The notes under the pieces: generated by a model
What the model saw: the letters and a program-made list of their open reading frames with translations, nothing else
The model's database searches: none
Told to the model about the DNA's origin: nothing
Part shown: in pieces, positions 41,713 to 52,142 of the stretch
How positions within the stretch are numbered: the first letter of the stretch is position 1
Layout of the letters: each line of letters begins with the position of its first letter
Assembly (NCBI GenBank): GCA_037447655.1
Contig: JBBHKE010002117.1
Span: 27,501 to 91,500 of the forward strand
Direction: 5' to 3'
From: Zygnema cylindricum
Taxonomy: Eukaryota > Streptophyta > Zygnematophyceae > Zygnematales > Zygnemataceae
DNA length: 64,000 bases
Program-made: the position numbers and the translations under genes

Positions 41713-42387
41713 TCAAACCCCATCTCCATTCTGCAACACACACCTTGATGCTATCCCTTTTACAGGCACACCTTCATAAATGGCATCACTCCCATTAGTG
41801 ATGTCAAAGCCATCACCCCCAAAACTTATCATTAAATCAATAATCCCCACTAAGTTCCTCATAAAACCTACATCTTCCGTACTCATATTTTTGTCCATGA
41901 TACTTACCCCATTTTCCTCACTCTCTCCTATGGAATTCTTTCCACTATCACTTTCTGACTTAATTCCCAATAAATATTTCTCCTCCCCTAAACCTCTCAT
42001 TAAATATTTCTCTTCTCCCCTATCCTTTAAAGGCCTTTCTACTTTTACTTCTCCCCTTTCCTCGGAATCCGTTGAAGTCTCCCTATCCGACCAGTTTTGT
42101 GTTTCCAACATATCTATAAAATTATCCTCATTATTTCTAACTCCCTCAAGTACCTCCCTTCCCTTTACTTCCCTTATACCTCCCGTTGCATCTGAACTCC
42201 GGCTAGTTTTTTTGGCAGCCCTAGATGATTCTCCATAGTGAGCTCCTCCAAAGCATGGTGGCGGACACCTCACTTGTCCTGAAACAATTCCCCATAAGTG
42301 CTTCTCGAAAAGCAATCCCTCCATCGTGAACTCCGAATAAGTGAAGTGTGTTCCATCAAACATAGGCACCTTAGATGGTGGGCCCAT
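41713..42387 (-). CDS. Copia E fused Gag-mini-Pol open frame
   Basis: A single open frame on the minus strand: MGPPSKVPMFDGTHFTYSEF (Gag start), LLFEKHLWGIVSGQVRCPPP, then directly GIREVKGREVLEGV (Gag end) and the mini-Pol blocks GLGEEKYLLGIKSESDSGKN, GVSIMDKNMSTEDVGFMRN and GFDITNGSDAIYEGVPV. The LTR-borne ATG is followed by a stop (MEPI), so the first usable Met is 42387-42385 in the primer site. No catalytic residue set is complete. Two independent copies (D and E) keep this part open. Confidence 0.7.
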   Translation of the reverse strand: MGPPSKVPMFDGTHFTYSEFTMEGLLFEKHLWGIVSGQVRCPPPCFGGAHYGESSRAAKKTSRSSDATGGIREVKGREVLEGVRNNEDNFIDMLETQNWSDRETSTDSEERGEVKVERPLKDRGEEKYLMRGLGEEKYLLGIKSESDSGKNSIGESEENGVSIMDKNMSTEDVGFMRNLVGIIDLMISFGGDGFDITNGSDAIYEGVPVKGIASRCVLQNGDGV

Positions 42388-42795
42388 CACTTGAAATTAT
42401 ATGGGCTCCATTGCCACACAAAATTCGCAGGTCCAAAGGAAGCTAATCTAGATAGTACCGACTCCAAGTTTATATAAACCTAAATGATTGACCCCTTGAC
42501 AATCAAAACCCCATTACAGCTTCACCCTTGTGAAGTAAGATTTTCTGTGTGCTCAGTTCCACCACAGAATGCAAAGTTAGAATATGAGATTTGGACACAT
42601 TCACCCACTTTGAATTTCCCTTAGAAATGCAGCCACCCAGGTAAGCAAAAACTCTAACCGACTACACGATTGTTTAGCGTGGACTCTCTTTAGTCCGCAG
42701 CAACAAGAATCACTGAAAATGGTCAAGTAAATTAATTGTTATGGCTCCCCAAATTTTGCCTTTTATACAGATGCTCTCTAGGAGAGAGGTGGCTA

Positions 42796-43297
42796 CACCG
42801 CGCATCGTAATTAGAGTAATGAAAAAATTAGAGTAAAAAAAGAGAAAAAAATAATTAGAGTAATTTACTCTGATTTATGCGATAGAGCTATTTCAAAAAG
42901 GAATTTACTCTAATTTATGCGGTGTACTCTAATTTGGCAAGTTAATATCCTCTACTGTAAATAAGGTATTTGTACAGAATCTCACAAAACGTACAGTTTA
43001 TCGTCACTATGACATTCGCACTACGCTTTTTGTTAAAACGCGGTTACATGATAATGGCCTGTATTAAATCATTTATTTGTACTTTTTTACTTATAAAAGT
43101 ACAACTTTGCACGGTCGGACGTCGTCCGTATTCCACACTATTTAAAACGAACATATATTAGAATTAAAAACGCTAATTAAACCTTACCTAAATTAGAATA
43201 ATGAAAAAATTAGAATCGATTACTCTATTTGATATGATAGAGTCAAAATTTCGAGCGACCGAATTAGAGTATTTTACTCTAATTACGATTCGCGGTG
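42796..43297. mobile_element. MITE family I, copy 2 (TA-flanked)
   Basis: 502 bp inside the E 5' LTR. The 3' LTR of E has GTGGCTACCTACCCG where this LTR has GTGGCTA-element-TATCTACCCG, giving an empty-site comparison with TA duplicated. Ends CACCGCGCATCGTAATTAGA and inverted CACCGCGAATCGTAATTAGA. The core CACACTATTTAAA and AAAAGTACAACTTTG match copies 1 and 3. Confidence 0.92.
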
Positions 43298-43970
43298 TAT
43301 CTACCCGAAATATTCTAAGTCCGAAAACCCTCTCTAACCCCTCTAGTACTGAGGTAGGGACCAATCGCATTACTGTATAGTACATAAAGGTATAGGTGCC
43401 GGTGTACCTTTTGTACGACCATCGTAAGACATGGCTAAAATGTCAACACATGTCTTATCATGATTCGCTCTCATAATCTTCGGAATTTCTGCCTCCAAAT
43501 CCTATCTCTCCACGTGGCGCCATGTCATGCCATGTCAAGAAAACGGTACCTGACAAGAAAGAACATGTTCCAGAGTACTTTGTGTACGGACATTGTACGA
43601 TATTGCCATAATGTGACATTTGTCACATCCGGATTTGTTATGTTTTGTTCCGAAGATTTCGCAACCTGTATGAAGTCACCACGTGTCATCCGGAGTGGTG
43701 ACGTTCGCCAAACCGCCAAATTATCCTTTCTGCGAAACCGGCGCTAACCATGGCCGTCCGATTTATATCGTCATTTAATACGGACCGTCGAAACAAATGT
43801 CCGTACTATTTGTTTCGTTCGGTAGTAAAAGTACAATTATTCCTATATCCTATATAGCGTAATCCAGTTAAATGAAAAACCCTACATGTAACTATTTAAA
43901 TTCCTTACAAATCCTATATGTCATAGCACTAGTCCTACACCAAATGGATAAGGCAATCAACTACGGGTGA

Positions 43971-44015
43971 CTTGACGGACGGCAAGTTCCAAGATCAATT
44001 CCTGGGTCCGTCAAG
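43971..44015 (+). other. tRNA-like hairpin in copia E 5' LTR
   Basis: CTTGACGGAC (43971-43980) pairs perfectly with GTCCGTCAAG (44006-44015) around AGATCAATTCCTGG. Only three T residues follow, so the Pol III terminator is weaker here. Confidence 0.55.
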
Positions 44016-44367
44016 TTCCTTTGGTAAGTCTATTCACTTTTCCTCTTGTCTTCTCTAGAGAGCTTAGGAAGCTATGGCTCTAGCTCCCTCTCCAGCCTTG
44101 AGTGACTATTACAAGTGTGGGGGCTTAGATGAAGGAGTCAGAGGCAGACTCCCTCTGCTCTTTTCTATCCTAAATAAAGACTTAGAAAATACTCAAATAT
44201 CAACAGTTTTTGGACACGCCGACACTGGATGACACGTGGCAGCATCCTGGAGGATTGTGCAATCTCCAGAACGCAAGATGACAAATTCGGATGGGACAAT
44301 TGTCACCATTATAGACATGCCGTACAGGTACTATACAAAAAGTACTCCGGCACGTGTACTTTCTTGT

Positions 44368-45367
44368 AGTTGGAATTAAAAGTTTTTCTTATGTGTTTTC
44401 TCGGTTTCTTAGGTAATTTAAAATGAGGAAAGATAAGCAGAGGCAGTCTGCTTGTAACTCCTCTCTTTAGCCCCCATACTTGTCGTAGTCACTAGAGGCT
44501 GAAGAAGAAGTTAGAGCCATGGCTGCCTATGCTTCTCGTAGAGTGAGAAGGCAGTCCTTTGTTAAACTTACCAAAAAGGTTAACGGACCCAGGATTTGAT
44601 CCTGTTACCTATCGTCCGTTTGAATAGCCCAGCGTCGTTACCATATAGCCTAGCACCTGTGTCAAAATATATAAGGTACGATAGCTACTTAAAGATGTGC
44701 AAATAGGAAAGTTCATTTAACTCACGAACGGACCACAATCACATAGACATAGTTAGATAAAATCACATCGAAATGTACTATTTATATTTTAAACAGCTAT
44801 AAATTAACGCTGATATCAATTGGACAGCGGAGGAAGAAGCCGACATCACGGAAAAGACGATTTGGCGGTTTGCGGTCGCAGCCACGCCGGGTGACACGTG
44901 GCAACATGACATTGGATGGCGTCATCTCCGAGACATACCATGACGAACTTGGATATAGCAGGCGTCGCCTTCTTGGCCATGTCATACAATGGCCGTACAG
45001 AAAGTACTCCGGGCCAAGTACCTTTTTGTACTGTACACTGAATTAATTGGCTCCGTACTTCAGTAGTAGAGGGATAAGAGAGGGGTTCAGGACTTAGAAA
45101 ATAATAGGTAGCAGCCTCTCACCTAGAGCTTATCTGTATAAAAGGTCATCTTTGACCATTGATTATTAATTGCTTAGGGGATTAATTTCTTGGATTTATT
45201 TTGTGGCAGACTTAGGGGAGTCAGCTCTTTCAAGGGGTACAATTTGGTCAGTCTGTATTCTGTCAGGGTGTCTCAAATACTCATACAAAGACTAAAGGAT
45301 CGAGATTATCCTAGAGGCTTTTGGTAAGCTGCCTACTCTAAGTACCAATGGAGGTCTCAGAGTTGCA
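44368..45367 (+). repeat. Copia I 5' LTR
   Basis: 1000 bp. TATA box TATAAAAG at 45137-45144. Contains the ACTTGTCGTAGTCACT loop (about 44478-44493), AGCCATGGCT at 44515-44524 and a GTAC cluster at 44990-45060. The Gag ATG at 45348 is inside the LTR. Confidence 0.93.
44573..44660 (-). other. tRNA-like unit in copia I 5' LTR
   Basis: B box GGATCAAATCC (complement of 44592-44602), stem AACGGAC/GTCCGTT, and TTTTT (complement of 44573-44577). D-arm-like TAGGCTATATGGTAACG upstream on the minus strand. The matching 3' LTR unit is at 50861-50946. Confidence 0.65.
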
Positions 45368-46497
45368 GGTTATGGGCCCACCCTCTAGGGTGCCCATATT
45401 CAATGGGACTGGGTTTATCTATTGGGAGAGTATGATGATAGGAGCCCTATGTGAAAAAAGATTTTGGGGAATAGTTAGTGGGCGAGTAAAGCGCCCTTTC
45501 AGTCCGGCTATCCCTCCAGGGTTTGGAGGAAGAGGATTTGGTAGGAAACCAAATCGACCGCCATCAGAGGACTCAGAAGACGGAGAAAACATCGTGATGG
45601 AAAGGGGGAAGGAAAAAGAGATAACCACACCTATAGCAACTGGATTTGTTTTCATGTCTCCCATTCGAAGGACTGAGGAGAATGACATCGATACCTGAAC
45701 TACAACAACATGGAAGCCAAGCATTTTATCCTCTGTCATCTCACACAAGGACTCGCAGGTCCTCATTTGCAGATGGAAAGGGCATCCTATCTGTGGGATA
45801 CGCTTATAGAGATGTATCGTAGCATTACTATTCAGGAACAAAAGCTAGCAGATCAAAGAATCAATGGATATTTTCATAAAGTAGAGAAGATGCTTGATTT
45901 CTACAATGAGTTGGCTATACTTTTTATGGAGTTAGAGTGTGCCAGAAAAGTAGAAACCGAGAAGGCAAAGGTTCACTACTTACTCATGAAACTACCTGAT
46001 GAGTATGAGAACATTGTGAACCAGGATCTGCCGGACTCCAAGTGGATATGGAATTCGGTAGTTGGTATGATCCTTGTACGAGAGAATACAATTGAAATCC
46101 GGAGGGGAGTTAAAAATGGACAAGCCCAAGCGGCCGGAGCAAGTTGGAGAAACTAAGATTCATGAAAACCCCTTGGAAGTCATGGAGGGGAAGACTAGAA
46201 ATATCAATCCGATGAGTCCAGAACAAGGGGACCTATGGGGCTTTGTCATTTCTGCAAGAAACCCAGGCATAACATGGTGGAATGTACCAAACAGACAGAG
46301 CTTCCGATAAAGGAGGGGCAGACCGTGGGTTAGCCACGACGGAAGAAAAAGGCACTTGTCACACAGGTTCGCGAGGAGGAATCCGATGAGAGGCCGACGA
46401 ACTTCTTTTGGATGAGGAGTTGGAGGCTAGGACAGGAGTCGAAATTCCACGGAAGCAGAAATGTGCTTTCGGTGGACTGAAAGGTGAAGGAGGTTGG
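45348..46497 (+). pseudogene. Copia I gag relic
   Basis: MEVSELQVMGPPSRVP, then FWGIVSGRVKRP, a lost base at about 45697 (TW becomes T-stop), EAKHFILCHLTQGLAG, ENTIEIRRGVKNGQ and a shifted knuckle CHFCKKPRHNMVEC-like region at about 46240-46280. An acidic end precedes GGWIVHSGAS. Stops and frameshifts throughout. Confidence 0.85.
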
Positions 46498-47870
46498 ATT
46501 GTGCATTCAGGTGCCTCCGTGAACATGTGCAAGGATAAGCATCTGTTCACTAAGCTGAGAAAGATTCCTACAGTAGAGATTGAATATGGAGATGGAAGGG
46601 TAGTTACTACTACTTATGTAAGATCGGTAGATCTCAAAGTCATAGTGGAGGGAAAAACCTCAATAGTTACATTCTCCGATGTACTGTTCAATCCGGAGTT
46701 AAACAAAAACCTTATCTCTACATCTGTATTAGATGATAAAGGATTTGAAAATAGCACTAGAAAATGAGTTTTTACAGCTAGTTTTGAGGGAGATGTGTAT
46801 TTCACTGCTGATAAAGGTAGCCAAGGAATGTTCAGGCTTGCTTTAAGTAATGAAAAACTCAAAATTTACTATACTGGTGTCCATGATATTATGTTGTGGC
46901 ATAAAAGACTAGGGCATGTGAATCTAGAAAAGCTAAAATTGATGAAAAAGATGGGGATAGTTGAAGGGATACGTTTTGGGGAAAATGAGAATTTAAGTGA
47001 TTGCAACGTGTGTGCTCAAGGTAAAGCACACAGATTACCATTTCCAAAGGAAGCAACTTATAAAGAAGAAAAAATTATAGATTTGGTACACACAGACATT
47101 TCGGGACCGGCAAGAGTGCCATCACCCGGAGGGAAAAGATTTATGCTAACCATTACCGATAATTGGTCTCGATACTCCGGGTATACTTTCTGAAAAACAA
47201 ATCAAAAACTCTGAAGTATTTCAAACAATATAATGCGTGGGTCGAGAAGCTTCACGAGACCTCAATAAAGAGAGTAAGAAGTGACAATGGAGGGGAATAT
47301 ACCTCCAATCAGTTTGGAGAGTTCTTAAAAGAGGATGGTGTGCAACATCAAAAGACAGTTTCGGAAAACTTGGAACAGAATGGTCTTGCCGAGAGATTGT
47401 ATAGGACACTGAGTGATAGTGCCCAAAGTATGTTGTCAGATAAAAGGGTACAAAAAAGATTATGGGCCGAAGCTATGAATTGTGCTAATTATTTGGGAAA
47501 TAGAGTACTTACATCGGCGGTGAAAAACAAAACTCCATATGAGAGATGGACCGTCCGAAAACCAAATCTATCTCACTTAAAGATTTTCGGTTGTAAAGTC
47601 TTTAGTTTAGATACAGACAGATCTAATTAGAAACTAGATCATAAAGGGAAACCCAGATATTTGCTAGGATATGATGAGGATGTAAAAGGGTATAGAGTGT
47701 ATGATCTAAGAAGATAAGATATAATTCTAGTAAAGCACCTGGTAGCTATGGATGAAGGGAAGTCGCTAGATCCCTTCAAATCCTCAAAGTCAGCCAGAAT
47801 CAGATTTGAGTCAGACAATTCTGATGACTTTCACCTTCCTAGCTTTCTGGGTCTCTAAGAAGATGATACT
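46498..47870 (+). pseudogene. Copia I protease-integrase relic
   Basis: Protease motif IVHSGASVNMC (the catalytic Asp is His). Integrase: LWHKRLGHVNLEKL, CNVCAQGKAHRLPFP, VHTDISGPARVP, RSDNGGEYTSNQF and GLAERLYRTLSD, so the DDE residues are present, but the frame breaks near 47190 and stops at about 47628 (Trp in NWKLD becomes TAG). Confidence 0.85.
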
Positions 47871-47921
47871 CATGTAGGGCCGGATGATATCCTTGCAGGC
47901 TCAAAACAGACCGAGAAAGAA

Positions 47922-48937
47922 TTGGAAACACCGGTGACACCTATAATTGAAGTGGAAGACGTAGTGGAAACATATATGGATTCGAAGGACAGGGGAGAAG
48001 CCCTGGTGATTCGAAAGAATCCACGAGAACCATCTATTCCGGCTGCAGATTTTGAGGGAGGAAGAAGAAGCAACAAAAGACTTCAAGAGAAACTAGTTAA
48101 CAACAAGGTAACTAAAATTTCTCACTCAAACATATGGAGAGGCAATTAACTGCCCGGAGAGAAACCGGTGGAAGACAGCCATCAATAAAGAGATGGCTTC
48201 AATCATGGCGGCTAATACATGGTAGTTGGTGGACTGGCCACCTGATCACAAACGAATCAGATGCAAGTGGGTTTTAAAATTAAAACTGAATTCTGACAAT
48301 AATATTGAGCGGTATAAGGTCCGGTTAGTAGCCAAAGGTTTTACTCAGAAAGAGGGAATAGACTACGAAGAAACATTTGCTCCGGTCGTCAGATTTCCAT
48401 CCGTCCGGATACTTCTCAGTGTCGGAGCTGTAAACGACATGGAAGTGCACTAGATGGACATCAAAACTGCCTTCTTGCATGGAGAACTAGAGGAGGAGAT
48501 CTTCATGCGACAGACGGAAGGATTCGTGGAACAAGGAGAAAAAAGTAATATGCCGGCTGATCAAATCTCTCTATGGTTTGAAATAGGCGCCCAAACAGTG
48601 GAACAAGAAACTTGATGAGTTCCTTACTGGTGTGGGATACATTCGGATCAGTTCACATCATTCAATTTATGTTTTTGAAGATGAGAAAGGTGTCACCTTT
48701 ATTGCAATTTACGTTGATGATTTGCTTGTCCTGAGTAAGTCAATGGAGAAAATCAACAAACTAAAAACAGATCTGAAAAGAAGATTTGAGATGAAGGACA
48801 TGGGGGAAGCAATATATATTCAATGAATACAAGTAGAGAAAGGTAGAGAAAAGAGAATAATTAGACTAACTCAGAAAGAGGGAATTGGAAACATGTTGGA
48901 AAAATTTCAGTTGAACAAAGCGAACAGTTGTACAACT
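47922..48937 (+). pseudogene. Copia I RT relic
   Basis: [40 protein letters not shown], a stop in HQM (48451-48453, CAG to TAG), TAFLHGELEEEIF, another CAG-to-TAG in KQAP, and intact YVDDLLVLSKSMEK. Interrupted after NSCTT by the solo LTR at 48938. Confidence 0.88.
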
Positions 48938-50245
48938 TGTTGTTTTTTAAGATTCAGTTTCGTACGTGCGTGCGCATGTTTGCGTGCGTACGTAAACACT
49001 GAAAGTAATGTGGTGGTACGAATGGATTTACGGGTTTGGGGTAGAAGCAAAATGAATTTTCAGTGACGTAAAGTACAAATTGAGTGACGCGAAGAAGCGT
49101 ACGAAAAATTACGGAATGCGAAATAGAAATGGACGGCGGATCGCTTCGCGATTCGATTTGAAATATTCAAAGGATTTGAAAAATACACCGGCCATACGAA
49201 ACATAACGCGATAGACCGCATTTATTAAATGTGACGCCGCCGGTAAGGAGCGTCGTATTTTGACAGGTGCACTTCAAATTTGGCACGTGACATTTATGAC
49301 GAAGTACGTGATTTCGGTACGGACAGGATTTGGATGGTACGGGTTATATCGGCAACTGATTCGAGTTACACGTGGAGGGCGGACGACGTCCGCCGATATT
49401 TCCAAGGGATCGTATTGTTTGATGACGTGTTATTAAGTGGACCGTACATATGCGATGTCGGTTCACTACGTGGATTTATCTGCAAGTGACTAAGCGAGTT
49501 GTCGCTTATGACGCGTATTTTGCGGACGCGTCGGTGTAAATATTTGAAACAACATTGTCTTGTCTTACGTGAATTAATATTTTAGTGTTGATTATTACAG
49601 TTTCTATTTAGGTGATCATTTAGGGTTTCGGTATTTTAATTTGTGTGTATGCAGTGTCGTACTTGCAGACAAGTGTACGCTTATGATTGGTCAACTCTCA
49701 GGTGTACACTTACGGTTAGGCTATTTGTCGTTGTAGATTATTATGGTTAAATAATATTTAGTGGAAGTTATGTTGTTTAATTTGACACGTAGCTATTTGT
49801 TGACAGCTCACAAATGTATATATAGATTTGAGCTTCATTAAGAAATCATCAATGCTTAGCATGAAAAGTAGGGACCGAAGATGTAGACTTTTAGGGTTGC
49901 CGATTAGGTCATGCATTTGAGTAATATGTTTATTGATATACTTTTGTTTATTTAATGTTTATGTGAGATTGGACTCTTTTTGTTATTATTTATTTATGTT
50001 ATTTTATGTTTGTTTGATATGCATTATTTATGCATTTGTCCTAGGGTTTGCTTATGTTGATTATTCCATCAAACCTTAGATGTTGTCCTAAGGTTTGTTT
50101 ATGTTGATTTTTCCATCAAACCTTAGTTGTTGTATGTTAAATGGAGGATGCATTTCAAATGATTGTTCATTGGCCTAGCTTCGCTTAGCTTTTTGCATGA
50201 TAGTTTGGGTGGCTTCTGCGGTCTATTTTAGACCAAAGAACAACA
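48938..50245 (+). repeat. Solo LTR, family L, in copia I
   Basis: 1308 bp, TGTTGTTTTTT...AAGAACAACA, with 5-bp duplication CAACT (48933-48937 and 50246-50250). A candidate TATA (TATATATAG, about 49817-49825) sets its orientation. Near the start is an alternating purine-pyrimidine run (about 48962-48993, CGTACGTGCGTGCGCATG and so on). Two tandem 47-bp units (about 50038-50131) each hold an inverted repeat CTAAGGTTTG/CAAACCTTAG. No coding region. Confidence 0.88.
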
Positions 50246-50250
50246 CAACT

Positions 50251-50598
50251 CCCATGGATCTAAAGAAGGGAAGTGAGGGGAGTGAGGAAGGAGACATCCT
50301 AATTCTAGATGATGAACTAGGTCTAGAAGAGAGGAAGTTCATGCAATCTATCCCATATAGACAGGTAGTGGGCAGTCTGATACATCTTAAGATTGGAATT
50401 CAAAAAATATTTTGTGATAATCAAGCACCAATTGCAATTGCTGCTAATCCTAAACATCACTTTATAGCAAAGCACATGGATATTAGACTTAGCTTTGTTA
50501 CGGAAAAGGTGGAGAACAAAATAATAAGTCTAAAATATAGACCAGACAGTGAAATGGTGGCAGACATGATGACAAAGCCTATGCCTTCTCCTAAATAA
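50251..50598 (+). pseudogene. Copia I RT-RNase H junction relic
   Basis: PMDLKKGSEGSEEGDILILD and YRQVVGSLI lead straight into HLKIGIQKIFCDNQAPIAIA, so about 400 bp (end of RT connection and first RNase H blocks) are deleted. It ends MVADMMTKPMPSPK before the polypurine tract. Confidence 0.88.
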
Positions 50599-50656
50599 AT
50601 ATTTTGCAGAGAGAAGTATAGACATAAACTTAGAAGTGACTAGAAAATAAGGGGAG

Positions 50657-51654
50657 TGTTGAAATTAAAAAAAAATCTTATGTATTTTCTAGGTTTTTTA
50701 AGTAATCTAAAATGAGGAAATATAAGCAAAGGCACTTGCTTCTAATTTCTCTCTCTAGCCCCCATACTTGTCGTAGTCACTAGAGGCAGAAAAAGAAGTT
50801 AGACCCATGGCTGCCTATGCTTCTCTTAGAATCAAAAGGTAATCCTTTGTTAAACTTACCAAAAAGGTTAACGGACCCAGGATTTGATCCTGGTACGTAC
50901 CGTTTGTCTGAATAGCCAAGCGTCATTACCATATAGCCAAGCACTTGTGTCGAAGTATATAAAGTACGATAGCTACTTAAAGATGTGCAAATAGGAAAGT
51001 TCATTTAACTCACGAACGGACCACAATCACATAGACATATTTCGATAGAATCACATCGAAATCAACTATATATATTTTAAACGGCTATAAATTAAGGCTG
51101 ATATCAATCGGACGGCGGAGGAAGAAGCCGACATCACGGAATGGAAGATTTGGCGGTTTGTGGTCGCAGCCATGCTGGGTGACACGTGGCAATATGACAT
51201 TGGATGGCGGCATCTCTAGGACATCCATGACGAACTCAGATATGGCAGGCGTCGCCTTCTTGGCCATGTTGTACAATGGCCGTACAAAAAGTACTTCGGG
51301 CCAAGTACCTTTCTGTATTGTACACTGAATTAATTTGCTCCGTACTTCAGTAATAGAGGGATAAGAGAGGGGTTCATGACTTTGAAAATAATATGTAGCA
51401 GCCTCTCTCCTAGAGCGCATCTGTATAAAAGGTCATCTTTGATCATTGATTATTAACTGCTCAGGGGAGAAATTTCCAGGATTCATTTTGTGGCAGACTC
51501 AAGGGAGTCAGCTCTTTTATGGGGTGCAATTTGGTCAGTCTGTATTTTGTAAGGGTGTCATAAATAATCATATAAAGACTAAGGGATTGAGGTTATCCTA
51601 GAGGCTTGAGGTAAGCTGCCTACTTTGAGTACCAATGGATGTCTCACAGTTGCA
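50657..51654 (+). repeat. Copia I 3' LTR
   Basis: 998 bp, TGTTGAAATT...CACAGTTGCA. Its antisense tRNA-like unit (50861-50946) has B box GGATCAAATCC at the complement of 50880-50890 and TTTTT at the complement of 50861-50865. Confidence 0.93.
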
Positions 51655-52142
51655 CTTGTAGGGTACAGTCTTGTGATTGGACCATATTATAGTACTGGGG
51701 GGCTTAGAGAGGGATTTTAGGACATAATTTTTGGGTAGGTAGTTGCCTTTGTGTGAGAGCACCTTGTATAAAAAGGCTAACTTTGGGTTGCTATAACTAT
51801 CAATTTACTTGACCATTTTCAGTGAGTATTTTTGGTGCCCACTCAAGGGAGTCGAAGCTACTCAAAGTGTAGTCGGTTAGAGTTTTTGTTTGCCAGTGTG
51901 GCTGCATTTCTAAGGGAAAGTCAAAGTGGGTGAATGTGTCCAAATCTCATATTCTAACTTTGCATTCTGTGGTGGAACTGAGCACACAGAAAGGGTTATT
52001 ATACAGGGGTGAAGTTATATTGGGGTTGTGACTGTTAAAGGGCCAGTCATTTGGGTTTATATCAAGTTAGGAGTTGCAACTATATAGTTTAGTTTCTTTT
52101 GGATTTGCGATTTTTGTGGGCAATATAGCACACATAGTTTCA

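Larger units (their letters stand above)
38727..44205 (-). mobile_element. Non-autonomous copia element E
   Basis: Minus strand, LTRs 38727-40036 and 42392-44205, target duplication GTTTT (38722-38726 and 44206-44210). The internal region matches D but is shorter: Gag jumps from SSDATG directly to GIREVKG, followed by the mini-Pol. A foreign 1.4-kb segment (about 40276-41668) interrupts the mini-Pol. A MITE sits in the 5' LTR. Without these, E would be about 3.6 kb. Confidence 0.9.
42392..44205 (-). repeat. Copia E 5' LTR with MITE insertion
   Basis: 1814 bp, about 1.31 kb without the MITE at 42796-43297. Starts TGTTGATATTTGAGTATTTT at 44205. The primer site next to it (42377-42391) reads AGTGATGGGCCCACC, two changes from the family. 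Confidence 0.9.
44368..51654 (+). mobile_element. Copia retrotransposon I
   Basis: Plus strand, LTRs 44368-45367 and 50657-51654, primer site 45368-45382, polypurine tract 50644-50656, target duplication CTTGT (44363-44367 and 51655-51659). It is in the C/J lineage. A solo LTR (48938-50245) sits in RT, and the RT end and first half of RNase H are deleted. Multiple stops. Inserted in solo LTR H. Confidence 0.92.
38198..52142 (+). repeat. Solo copia LTR H, twice interrupted
   Basis: Three pieces, 38198-38726, 44211-44367 and 51660-52142, join to about 1.17 kb, the size of the D LTR, beginning TGTTAAAATTTGGG and ending ACATAGTTTCA. The duplications around E (GTTTT) and I (CTTGT) restore the sequence exactly. 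H lacks any internal region, so it is a recombination product inside Gy2. The ACTTGTCGTAGTCATT loop and a TTGTATAAAAAGG TATA region (about 51767) are kept. Confidence 0.88.

Noticed and set aside
49280-49489. 70-residue frame in the solo LTR at 48938-50245
   Set aside because: Non-coding LTR DNA; no motif and no counterpart in the related LTR at 31470-32537.
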